A program made the translations under genes and the position numbers. A stretch of DNA of 64,000 nucleotides, taken from the NCBI RefSeq assembly GCF_000219725.1, contig NC_015732.1, positions 2,542,001-2,606,000 of the forward strand, given 5' to 3'. Below are positions 33,447 to 40,672 of the stretch, piece after piece. The notes beneath the pieces are model-generated. The model did no database searches and was not told the origin of the DNA. It saw only the letters and a list, made by a program, of their open reading frames with translations. The first letter of the stretch is position 1; the number at the start of each line of letters is the position of its first letter. The stretch comes from Gracilinema caldarium DSM 7334. GTDB taxonomy: Bacteria > Spirochaetota > Spirochaetia > Treponematales > Breznakiellaceae.

Positions 33447-33825
33447 GAACTAATTCCTTTCGTTCTTCGGTAAACCAGAGATACATGCTGATGAGGCTTG
33501 TTTCCATAAGATCTACATAAAAGGGATCTTTGGTAAAGAGACGATAACCTGCACCAAGGACTTGCCGTGCGTAGACCAGGTTAGCGGAGGACAGGAGCCC
33601 CACATCAACCTGCCGACCTACCTCATAGGAAATATGCCCCCCAATCGCTGCTAGGTCCAAACTATGCAAAGCTATACCCTGAAATGGTAATACAGCCACA
33701 TCGATATCGCTGTCTGGCCTCATTCGCCCCTGGATACTGCTACCCAGCAGATAGGCTGCAGCGATCCGGACATCCTGCTCAAGCAGGAAGCGTATCTGGT
33801 CTATGACCTTTTGTGAAAGCTTCAT
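33430..33825 (-). CDS. mntA: MntA-like minimal nucleotidyltransferase antitoxin
   Basis: The 131-residue protein has the nucleotidyltransferase motif G-S-x10-D-x-D in YLLGSSIQGRMRPDSDIDVAV, with the third acidic residue in EVGRQVDVGLL. In known pairs it AMPylates HepT to neutralise it. ATG 33825 is preferred over the TTG 12 codons upstream because the family begins here, although no ribosome site is obvious. The overlap with hepT supports coupled expression. Confidence 0.87.
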   Translation of the reverse strand: MKLSQKVIDQIRFLLEQDVRIAAAYLLGSSIQGRMRPDSDIDVAVLPFQGIALHSLDLAAIGGHISYEVGRQVDVGLLSSANLVYARQVLGAGYRLFTKDPFYVDLMETSLISMYLWFTEERKELVHAYQR

Positions 33826-33954
33826 AGGATTCAGTATAAAAGGTGGACTGAACAATCGCAAGCGGCTCGACCTGGGAGCCTGCCGGCTTGAGGCAGTGTA
33901 TCAGCTCCACCTAAAAGAGCCAGAGCCGCTTGAACCGGTGCTGGAACCTGCGCA

Positions 33955-33975
33955 GGGCCCCAAAGCATGGGGCCC
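33955..33975. repeat. GC-rich hairpin in the gap between MntA and the next gene
   Basis: GGGCCCCA and TGGGGCCC are perfect arms around AAGCA. A further GGGGCCCC copy occurs near 34007-34014. The 197-base gap 33826-34022 is GC-rich and holds no convincing gene; the hairpin could end the minus-strand gene at 34023. Confidence 0.35.
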
Positions 33976-34022
33976 CACAAGTGTCCAGATGGGGCAAGAC
34001 CGGTAGGGGCCCCGACGGCGAC

Positions 34023-34394
34023 CTACTGCTTTAGATAGGCCCAGAATGAAGGAGATGTTTCATTACCCAAAATAAGGTATTTATTGTTGAGGATAGAGAT
34101 TTTATAAGCACCATTGTTTTCTTGCATATCAGTTACAGTCATGGTCCCGTTGGAATAGGTGTAGGTACCTGAGTCTGTGCTAGTAGGATCGTTGTAAGTC
34201 CCTGTGTTGGATTCATATCTTTTATAAATGACAGTGCCATTAGCATTAAAAATGTATTCAGTTTTGTAATAGGTTTGCATATAGGTATTGGACTCCCATT
34301 TTTTCCTCATCGACTCATGAACCCAGGTTCCCACCAGGCCCGACACGGACCCTTGGGCAGTGAAAAACTCCCCAATATACAGCTGGTTTCCCAC
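34023..34394 (-). CDS. Small lipocalin-like protein, N-terminus probably damaged
   Basis: The 123-residue frame reads GLVGTWVHESMRKKWESNTY, YKTEYIFNANGTVIYKRYE, GTYTYSNGTMTVTDMQENNG and YKISILNNKYLIL, the beta-strand pattern of lipocalin-like domains in secreted proteins. Such proteins normally have a signal peptide, but the only start here is a GTG inside the strand region. An ATG-AAA-AAA start occurs upstream near 34477 in another frame. The gene may have lost its signal peptide by frameshift. No family assignment is certain. Confidence 0.5.
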   Translation of the reverse strand: MGNQLYIGEFFTAQGSVSGLVGTWVHESMRKKWESNTYMQTYYKTEYIFNANGTVIYKRYESNTGTYNDPTSTDSGTYTYSNGTMTVTDMQENNGAYKISILNNKYLILGNETSPSFWAYLKQ

Positions 34395-34493
34395 GATAAG
34401 GGCGGGCTTCTTTTCTGTAGTTGGGTGCTCGTTCGTGAAACAGGTTTTTGCACCGATATGGCCGCGCTTTTTTCATAGACCTCTCATCATATA

Positions 34494-34522
34494 TTGACAA
34501 AAACAACTACAAAAGTTTACTT
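34494..34522 (+). promoter_or_regulatory. Promoter upstream of the fluoride riboswitch
   Basis: TTGACA at 34494-34499 is followed 16-18 bases later by a weak -10 (TTTACT or TACTTT around 34516-34523). Transcription would start near 34530, just before the aptamer. Confidence 0.55.
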
Positions 34523-34540
34523 TGTGTTTACAAGGTATGA

Positions 34541-34614
34541 GGTGATGGAGTTCACCAACGAGCGCATTCGCTCTGAACCGCCTTCCTGGCCGATAACTCC
34601 TATGAAGGAGTTAT
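34541..34614 (+). ncRNA. Fluoride riboswitch (crcB motif) with SD-sequestering hairpin
   Basis: The aptamer matches the crcB class. GGTGATGGAGTTCACC (34541-34556) is followed by a variable hairpin GAGCG/CGCTC (34560-34573), AACCGCC (34576-34582) with its GCC/GGC stem, and GATAACTCCTAT (34592-34603). The two key pairings are present: GGTGA with TCACC, and the long-range GGAGTT (34547-34552) with AACTCC (34595-34600). The expression platform is explicit: ATAACTCCT (34593-34601) can instead pair perfectly with AGGAGTTAT (34606-34614), which contains the Shine-Dalgarno site 7 bases before the MFS start. Fluoride binding should free that site, an ON switch at translation. Confidence 0.85.
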
Positions 34615-34617
34615 GCT

Positions 34618-35826
34618 ATGGCCAAAGCAAAGAATCCTGATGACAAAAAGCTTTCTTCCTCCCTTTCGGCGGCTTATCTATTTATTGTCCTTTTTGGCGT
34701 GGTGAGCCTTTTCTCTGACATGACCCATGAAGGAGCGCGCAGCATCACGGGGCCTTTTCTGTCGAGCCTGGGGCTTTCTGCAGCTGCGGTTGCGACAATT
34801 GCCGGCTTCGGTGAGTTTGTCGGATATGCATTGCGTTTTGCTTCTGGCTATTTGAGCGATAAGACAAAGCGCTATTGGCTCGTAACCGGCGTCGGATACA
34901 CAGTCAATTTGCTTTCGGTGCCGCTCCTTGCGCTTGCAGGCAGCTGGCAGATTGCCGCACTGCTCATGATTCTGGAACGAGCCGGGCGGGCTATACGGAA
35001 CCCTGCACGAGATGGAATGTTGTCCCATGCAACGTCGGAAACCGGACATGGTAAAGGCTTCGGCTTACATGAAGCGCTGGATCAAATCGGTGCCACAACA
35101 GGTCCTCTTATTATTACCGTCGTACTGGCTGCTGGAGGTACGATGCAGCATGCCTTTTCCTTTTTGCTCATCCCTGCACTCACCGCTTTGATCATCCTCA
35201 TGGCAACCCGAATTCGTTATCCTCATCCTCAAGCCCTCGAAACTGCCCAAAAAGAAAATCTCAGAGGGGCTCACTTTCCGAAGGCATTCTGGTTCTATCT
35301 TATTGCGGCATCTTTGGTAGCAGTAGGATTTGTCGATTATACCCTCCTTGCCTATCATTTTCAGAAAGGCGACCTGATGAAACCATCGACCATAGCAATT
35401 TACTATGGGATTGCAATGGGCACTGATGCTGTGTTTGCGCTTATTTTTGGATCCCTCTATGACAAGATTGGGATCAGAGCCTTGGTCATATCGACAGCAC
35501 TGTCATTATTTTTTCCCGTTTTTGGATTTCAACACAATGGAACGCTTGCGCTTATCGGTGTTATGCTCTGGGGAGTAGGAATGGGTGCACAGGAATCAAT
35601 CATGCGTGCGGCGATTGCGCATTTTGCATCAAAAGACAAGAGGGCCACCGCGTACGGATTTTTCAATATGGTATATGGGTTTTCGTGGTTCGCAGGCAGT
35701 GCGCTTTTCGGTGTACTGTATGATATCTCGATCCCATGGGCTATAGTGTTTTCGGTAGTCATGCAGGCAATTTCGATACCTTTCTTTTTCATAAGCGCTA
35801 GAGCGGGAGCAAGCAAAGCGGTTTGA
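34618..35826 (+). CDS. MFS transporter under fluoride riboswitch control
   Basis: The 402-residue protein has about 12 membrane helices and MFS landmarks: FGVVSLFSDMTHEGARSITG in helix 1, GYLSDKTKRYW as the loop 2-3 A-motif variant, RAGRAIRNPARDGMLSHAT in loop 4-5 and a GSLYDKIGIR repeat in the second half. It belongs to the drug/metabolite exporter-like MFS branch. The ATG lies directly after the riboswitch hairpin. Fluoride control suggests that it exports fluoride or helps cells under fluoride stress; that function is inferred from the RNA, not from the protein sequence. Confidence 0.88.
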   Translation: MAKAKNPDDKKLSSSLSAAYLFIVLFGVVSLFSDMTHEGARSITGPFLSSLGLSAAAVATIAGFGEFVGYALRFASGYLSDKTKRYWLVTGVGYTVNLLSVPLLALAGSWQIAALLMILERAGRAIRNPARDGMLSHATSETGHGKGFGLHEALDQIGATTGPLIITVVLAAGGTMQHAFSFLLIPALTALIILMATRIRYPHPQALETAQKENLRGAHFPKAFWFYLIAASLVAVGFVDYTLLAYHFQKGDLMKPSTIAIYYGIAMGTDAVFALIFGSLYDKIGIRALVISTALSLFFPVFGFQHNGTLALIGVMLWGVGMGAQESIMRAAIAHFASKDKRATAYGFFNMVYGFSWFAGSALFGVLYDISIPWAIVFSVVMQAISIPFFFISARAGASKAV

Positions 35827-35907
35827 GCTGAATTGCAATCCTGCCACCAACGCTTCGGAAAGCCTGGGTAAAACCATGGAAGCGCCCAGAATTTCACTGG
35901 AGATGTT

Positions 35908-36945
35908 TTAAAGTACAGCAAAAGCCAGGAAGCAAAGGGAGAGAACCAGTATTGTTACAGCTGTATTCCAGTACAGTAACCGAAGGGCCCTTGCTATATC
36001 CGATGTATCAGGAGCTTTCCCTTCAGGATGTATCCAGGGTTTATCCACTAAACCTTCAGGATACCAGGTGGGGCCTCCAAGCTTTAGATTGAGCACCCCC
36101 GCATAGGCTGCCTCGGGATGGCCCGAATTGGGGCTTTCATGGGCCTTACGATAGGTGATAAAAATGTTCCATGCCTCCAGAATAGAACCTCCCACAAAGG
36201 AAGCACAAAGACACGCCGCCAGAGCAGAGAAACGGGCTGGAATAAAATTAGCTACATCGTCTGATCGGGCGGCCCACCAGCCAAAATAGCGGTACCGATC
36301 ATTTTTATGACCAAAGATTGAGTCCATTGTGTTAATTGCCCGGTACAGCAGGGCCGCCCAGGGGCCCAAAAGAACGGCATACAAGAGCGGACTTGCGATA
36401 CTGTCCACAGAGCTCTCAGCCACACTTTCTATACAAGCCCGGGCGACTCCCTCTGAATCGAGCTTTTCAGGATCCCGCCCAACCAGCAGGGACACCGCTT
36501 TTCGGCCATGATGGGGTTGTGTCCCTCCCTTGTTTTCGAGGACATCCCGTTCTAAAGCAAGGGTTACTTCCCGGGCGTGTTGAACCAGGTCCTTGATGGC
36601 AAAGGAAGCCCAAATAATAAGACTGTCCCAGATGAAAACTGGCATAAACCCACATTTTAATAATAATCTATGTCCTGCCAGGGGAATACAAGCAGCCGGG
36701 ATGGTAACGATAAACCAGGAAAGCATACCAGCTAGCCTCAGCCTGAGGATAGGAAGAGCTTTTTCCCTCGTCCCATTGGATACCCTAGAAGACTCACAGC
36801 CTAAAAGCCGCCGGGACCAGGTTTCTGCTTTGCATGCTAAATTCCCTAAAAGCCGCACCGGATGGAGAGCAAAAACCGGATCCCCAATAAGGAAGTCCAG
36901 TCCTAAGGCGGCAAAAATGGCAAACAGCGATTCATACTTGTTCAT
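35908..36945 (-). CDS. cbiB: Adenosylcobinamide-phosphate synthase (CbiB/CobD)
   Basis: The 345-residue membrane protein shows the family pattern: LGLDFLIGDPVFALHPVRLLG at the start, then ARACIESVAESSVDSIASPLLYAVLLGP, INTMDSIFGHKNDRYRYFGWWAARSDDVANFIPARFSAL, and GHPEAAYAGVLNLKLGGPTWY. It joins aminopropanol phosphate to cobyric acid in the B12 pathway. Its ATG overlaps the stop of the cobQ remnant (ATGA), a relic of translational coupling. Confidence 0.93.
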   Translation of the reverse strand: MNKYESLFAIFAALGLDFLIGDPVFALHPVRLLGNLACKAETWSRRLLGCESSRVSNGTREKALPILRLRLAGMLSWFIVTIPAACIPLAGHRLLLKCGFMPVFIWDSLIIWASFAIKDLVQHAREVTLALERDVLENKGGTQPHHGRKAVSLLVGRDPEKLDSEGVARACIESVAESSVDSIASPLLYAVLLGPWAALLYRAINTMDSIFGHKNDRYRYFGWWAARSDDVANFIPARFSALAACLCASFVGGSILEAWNIFITYRKAHESPNSGHPEAAYAGVLNLKLGGPTWYPEGLVDKPWIHPEGKAPDTSDIARALRLLYWNTAVTILVLSLCFLAFAVL

Positions 36946-37154
36946 GATAACCCCAGATGTTGTAACAGTACATCAATCTGGCAATGCTGTTCCACCAATG
37001 CCGCCAGTTTCTGAATTTCCCGATCTGTCCTGGGAGCCTCTGTAGGGAGTGCTGGGGACTAAGGCCTTTTCGTCTTCTCAGCATATTGATAAACTTGATT
37101 CGGAATTGATCATTATCAAAAATACCATATACATAGGTTCCCATCAGGTTCAGG
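36942..37154 (-). pseudogene. cobQ: C-terminal remnant of cobyric acid synthase (CobQ)
   Basis: In the gap between the two cob genes the minus strand encodes LMGTYVYGIFDNDQFRIKF and MLRRRKGLSP, the C-terminal CobQ motif (normally xWGTYLHGxFDND). After a frame change near 37040 it continues as PTEAPRTDREIQKLAALVEQ and IDVLLQHLGLS, ending in a TGA that overlaps the cbiB start. About 85 % of cobQ is missing. The decarboxylase gene upstream runs past its natural end into the junction, so one deletion removed its stop and most of cobQ. Confidence 0.75.
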
Positions 37155-38327
37155 TCATTCCAGGTCTTTATGGGTGGTAGCATGATACATAGATGAATGA
37201 GCTCCAACAAAATCGAGAAGTATCTTAAGCATTTGATCATTTTCAGAAAAATTCTTTAAGCCCAACCGTGACCAGGAAGACCCAAGACCGGGGAAATTAC
37301 TACAGTCCCGGAGCGCAAGCCCCCGGCGGAGACAATAATCACGTAAAAACGCTCCTGCCTGTTCTGCACCATCCCTTGGCCGCAGGAGAAAAAAATTTCC
37401 TTTGCTGGGGCATAGGTCATACCATGATGATAGGGCTCCCATAATACGGGACCGCTCCGTTGCAACATACTGTTTAGTTCTCTGGATGAAATCGAGAATT
37501 GAGGCATCGCTAAAGACTCGGCGTGAAAAAGCTTCTGCCAGGGAGTTCAGGGGCCAGTTTGGCAATTCTTTTCGGAGCTGGTACCCCAGTTCTTTTGAAA
37601 GGATCCCATATCCAATCCGAAGCCCCGGTACAGCAAACAATTTTGTCAGAGATCGGAGCACTATAATATTTTGAGGAACCATTTCCCTGTTCAGTAAAGA
37701 AGTTTCCAGGGTAAAATCGATGAACGATTCGTCGATAACAAAATAAATCTTCGGTTTTTTCCTTGCAAAGGCTACAACACCATCCGGATAATCTTGCGGG
37801 AGTTCCCCATCAGGATTATTCGGAGCTCCAAACCACATCGTATCTGGCTCATCATCCAATCTTTCATCAAACTTACAGAAAAACCTATCCCAATTTTGTT
37901 CAGTCTGTACAGCAAAACCCGCCAATTCTAGTGCTTCCTGATAACTCCCATAGGAAGGGATCCGAATCAGAGCTCTGCCACCGGTTATTTTTTTAAGCAT
38001 CCTGGGTAAGGCAAAAATAAGATCATCTGCCCCATTACCAAACACTACATCCATATTAGAATTACATTGGTGGTATTGTATTACTAGGGCAGATAGCTCC
38101 CCATATGAAGGATCAGGATATTCTACTAGTCTTTCATAGGATTGAAACAGTACTTCTTTAAGAAAATCCGGGGGACCTAAGGGATTAAGGTTGACACTGG
38201 CATCAATAAAAGCCGCATCAGCTCCGGTCCAACCAAGACTGCGGGCTCTTTGTAGTAACAATGAACGATTACCCCCATGATATCCATGAGAATGAGTGAA
38301 TTCAGTTTGATGGATCATATAAACCAT
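37155..38327 (-). CDS. Threonine-phosphate decarboxylase-like PLP enzyme (CobD family)
   Basis: The 390-residue aminotransferase-fold protein has the PLP Lys in VLRSLTKLFAVPGLRIGYG, ASVNLNPLGPP at the N-terminus, WFGAPNNPDGELP and YFVIDESFIDF. In B12 synthesis it makes aminopropanol phosphate for CbiB. The fold is shared with histidinol-phosphate aminotransferases, but the cob neighbourhood and HGGN start favour CobD. The last ~15 residues (AHSSMYHATTHKDLE) follow the natural end and come from the deletion junction with cobQ; activity is probably kept. Confidence 0.87.
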   Translation of the reverse strand: MVYMIHQTEFTHSHGYHGGNRSLLLQRARSLGWTGADAAFIDASVNLNPLGPPDFLKEVLFQSYERLVEYPDPSYGELSALVIQYHQCNSNMDVVFGNGADDLIFALPRMLKKITGGRALIRIPSYGSYQEALELAGFAVQTEQNWDRFFCKFDERLDDEPDTMWFGAPNNPDGELPQDYPDGVVAFARKKPKIYFVIDESFIDFTLETSLLNREMVPQNIIVLRSLTKLFAVPGLRIGYGILSKELGYQLRKELPNWPLNSLAEAFSRRVFSDASILDFIQRTKQYVATERSRIMGALSSWYDLCPSKGNFFLLRPRDGAEQAGAFLRDYCLRRGLALRDCSNFPGLGSSWSRLGLKNFSENDQMLKILLDFVGAHSSMYHATTHKDLE

Positions 38328-38387
38328 GATAGCAGAAAGAACGATCGAAATGCAGACCCGGTACCCCCGTCTTTTTGTGCTTCATGA

Positions 38388-38416
38388 TTGATACAAGCGG
38401 TAAGCTTCTGTATGAT
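38388..38416 (+). promoter_or_regulatory. Promoter of aroC
   Basis: TTGATA (38388-38393) and TATGAT (38411-38416) are 17 bases apart, 39 bases before the ATG. Confidence 0.65.
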
Positions 38417-38455
38417 GCAGTTATCATAGTATGGTCATCAGGCTGGAGGGTCATT

Positions 38456-39511
38456 ATGGCAGGGAGCAGTTTTGGACACCTTTTCAGAATTACCACCTTT
38501 GGAGAATCCCACGGCGGAGCGGTGGGGGTTGTAATCGACGGGGTCACACCGGGGCTGGAACTCAGCGAAGCGGATATCCAAAAAGAGCTGGACCGCCGGA
38601 AGGGCGGACAAAACTTTATCACTACCCCACGGCAGGAAGCCGATGAGGTACACATCATGTCCGGTGTCTTTGAAGGCCGGACCACCGGCACTCCCATCCT
38701 GCTCATCCTGTACAACAAGGATGCCCGGCCCGCAGCCTACGATGACATAAAGGATAAATTCCGGCCGGGCCACGCGGATTTTACCTATCTTAAAAAATAT
38801 GGGATCCGGGATTACCGCGGGTCCGGCCGGGCGTCGGGCCGGGAGACCGCCGGCCGGGTTGCCGCCGGCGCGGTGGCAAAGAAACTGCTGGCCCGCAGGG
38901 GGGTCCAGATTGTAGCCTATACGATCCGGGCTGCGGGCATTCCCTGCACCACCTTTGACGAATCGGTGATCGAGCAGAACCCCCTGCGGGCCTGCGACCT
39001 CACCGCAGCGGCGGCCATGGAAGCGCGGCTCAGGCAGCTACAGGAAGAACAGGACAGCGCCGGCGGCATCGTGGAGTGCCGGGTCCGGGGGCTTCCGGCG
39101 GGGCTTGGAGAACCGGTCTTTGACAAACTCGACGCGGAGCTGGCCCATGCTATGCTTTCCCTGGGGGCCGTCAAGGGTATCGAATTCGGTGCGGGCTTTG
39201 CTGCAGTGGACATGAAGGGCAGTGAACACAATGACTGGATGAACAGTAACGGCTTTATCACTAACAACGCTGGAGGCATTATCGGAGGCATCAGTACCGG
39301 GGCAGAACTGATCTTCCGCATCGCCGTAAAGCCCGTCTCCAGCATCGCAAAACCCCAGAGGACCATCAACCTGAAGGGAGAAGAAACAGAAATCCGCACC
39401 GAGGGCCGCCACGACACCTGCATACTCCCCCGGATTGTCCCGGTGGTAGAAGCCATGACCGCCCTTGTGCTGGAGGACCACTTTAAACGCCAGGCCGCCC
39501 TCATGGCATAG
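38456..39511 (+). CDS. aroC: Chorismate synthase
   Basis: The 351-residue enzyme turns EPSP into chorismate using reduced FMN. It begins MAGSSFGHLFRITTFGESHG and carries the family blocks RPGHADFTYLKKYGIRDYRG followed by SGRASGRETAGRVAAGAVAK, and the terminal RHDTCILPRIVPVVEAM. ATG 38456 has GGAGGG about 7 bases upstream; the frame is open further but without homology. The region is GC-richer than its neighbours. Confidence 0.96.
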   Translation: MAGSSFGHLFRITTFGESHGGAVGVVIDGVTPGLELSEADIQKELDRRKGGQNFITTPRQEADEVHIMSGVFEGRTTGTPILLILYNKDARPAAYDDIKDKFRPGHADFTYLKKYGIRDYRGSGRASGRETAGRVAAGAVAKKLLARRGVQIVAYTIRAAGIPCTTFDESVIEQNPLRACDLTAAAAMEARLRQLQEEQDSAGGIVECRVRGLPAGLGEPVFDKLDAELAHAMLSLGAVKGIEFGAGFAAVDMKGSEHNDWMNSNGFITNNAGGIIGGISTGAELIFRIAVKPVSSIAKPQRTINLKGEETEIRTEGRHDTCILPRIVPVVEAMTALVLEDHFKRQAALMA

Positions 39512-39532
39512 GACACAGATGCTCCCAAAAGG

Positions 39533-39676
39533 TTAGTACGTATCTTTTCGGTCTTCTATATCAATGATAAATACCACAACTGGTTGTTTCAGAAACCGTA
39601 TAAAAAAGTCTATAGTCACCGATCTGATAGCGGTACACTTCTTTATATTTGGCCCAAAATAGGGATTTGCTCCTAG
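39533..39676 (-). pseudogene. Remnant of a RelE-type toxin gene
   Basis: On the minus strand, three frame-shifted pieces line up with one RelE toxin. The first is GANPYFGPNIKK, the second YRYQIGDYRLFYTVSE and the third QPVVVFIIDIEDRKDTY followed by a stop at 39533. The order and spacing match the family (G-x-PYFGxxxKKL ... YRIGDYRLxY ... DIxxRKDxY). Two frameshifts and the missing N-terminus make it dead. It fills most of the 204-base gap between aroC and the MoxR gene. Confidence 0.65.
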
Positions 39677-39715
39677 TATAGGATACAATTTATATAATTA
39701 TGGTATACTGTTCCC

Positions 39716-40672
39716 ATGGAACGAACAATACAGCAATGGGCCGATGCCATCACGAGTTCGGTGGAAACGGTCTTTTACGGCAAACGCCGGGTAATTCGGA
39801 AACTGCTTTGCGCGATCCTTAGCCGGGGTCATGTACTTCTGGAAGATGTGCCCGGAACGGGGAAGACGATCCTTGCCCGGGCTCTGGCGAACAGTCTGGG
39901 TACCCAGTTCAAACGGCTCCAGTGTACGCCGGACCTTCTGCCAGCGGATGTGCTGGGGGTTACCATATGGTCAGCGGAACAGCAAAAGTTCCTCTTCCGA
40001 CAGGGACCGATTATGACCAACATGCTTCTGGTGGATGAAATTAACCGGGCTACTCCCCGAACCCAGGCGGCCCTTCTCGAAGCCATGGCGGAGCGGCAAA
40101 TTTCTATTGATGGCAGGCGGCTCCAACTGCCGGACCCCTTTTTTCTTGTAGCTACCGAAAATCCCGTGGAGTTTGAAGGAACCTTTCCCCTGCCGGAAGC
40201 CCAGAAGGACCGGTTTCTCCTGTCCCTCTCCATCGGCTACCCCGATACAGCGGCCGAAGCGGTCATGCTGGAAAGCCAGCGCCAGATTACCCACCCGGTA
40301 GAAGCCCTCAAATCCCTCACAGGACCTGAAGAAATTGTGGCTCTGCAGGAGTCGGTAACCCGCATCCATGTGGACAGCAGCCTGCGGGACTATATGCTGG
40401 CTCTCACAGTCGCAAGCCGGAACCATCCTTCGGTACGGCTTGGGGTCTCTCCACGGGGGAGCCTTGCCTTATACCGGGCAAGTCAGGCATGGGCAGCCAT
40501 GGAAGGCCGCTCCTATGTGATACCGGAAGATATTAAGGGCCTTGTGGCAGATGTATTCCGGAAACGGCTTATATTGCACCCCGAATCGATCATCAAAAAT
40601 ATCAGTGTGGAACGGATTATCGAGTCGATTATCGATAGTGTCCCCGTGCCGGTCTTTAAGGAAGGGGTATGA
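39716..40672 (+). CDS. MoxR-family AAA+ ATPase (first island)
   Basis: The 318-residue ATPase has Walker A in LLEDVPGTGKTILAR, Walker B and sensor region LLVDEINRATPRTQAALLEAMAE, ATENPVEFEGTFPLPEAQKDRF, and a C-terminal lid with LGVSPRGSLALYRASQAWAAM. MoxR proteins act as chaperones that activate partners carrying VWA or DUF58 domains. TATACT lies 6 bases before the ATG and no ribosome site is seen, so the transcript may be leaderless. It heads a three-gene operon with 4- and 8-base overlaps. Confidence 0.93.
   Translation: MERTIQQWADAITSSVETVFYGKRRVIRKLLCAILSRGHVLLEDVPGTGKTILARALANSLGTQFKRLQCTPDLLPADVLGVTIWSAEQQKFLFRQGPIMTNMLLVDEINRATPRTQAALLEAMAERQISIDGRRLQLPDPFFLVATENPVEFEGTFPLPEAQKDRFLLSLSIGYPDTAAEAVMLESQRQITHPVEALKSLTGPEEIVALQESVTRIHVDSSLRDYMLALTVASRNHPSVRLGVSPRGSLALYRASQAWAAMEGRSYVIPEDIKGLVADVFRKRLILHPESIIKNISVERIIESIIDSVPVPVFKEGV

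Noticed and set aside
33803-34006. A 67-codon plus-strand frame in the GC-rich gap after mntA
   Set aside because: It starts antisense inside mntA, has no ribosome site and no family-like pattern; the Pro/Glu-rich reading follows from GC-rich repeats.
38328-38455. Possible cobalamin riboswitch before the B12 genes
   Set aside because: The cob genes run leftward from 38327, and the upstream stretch is only 128 bases with no B12-box pattern; it holds the aroC promoter instead.
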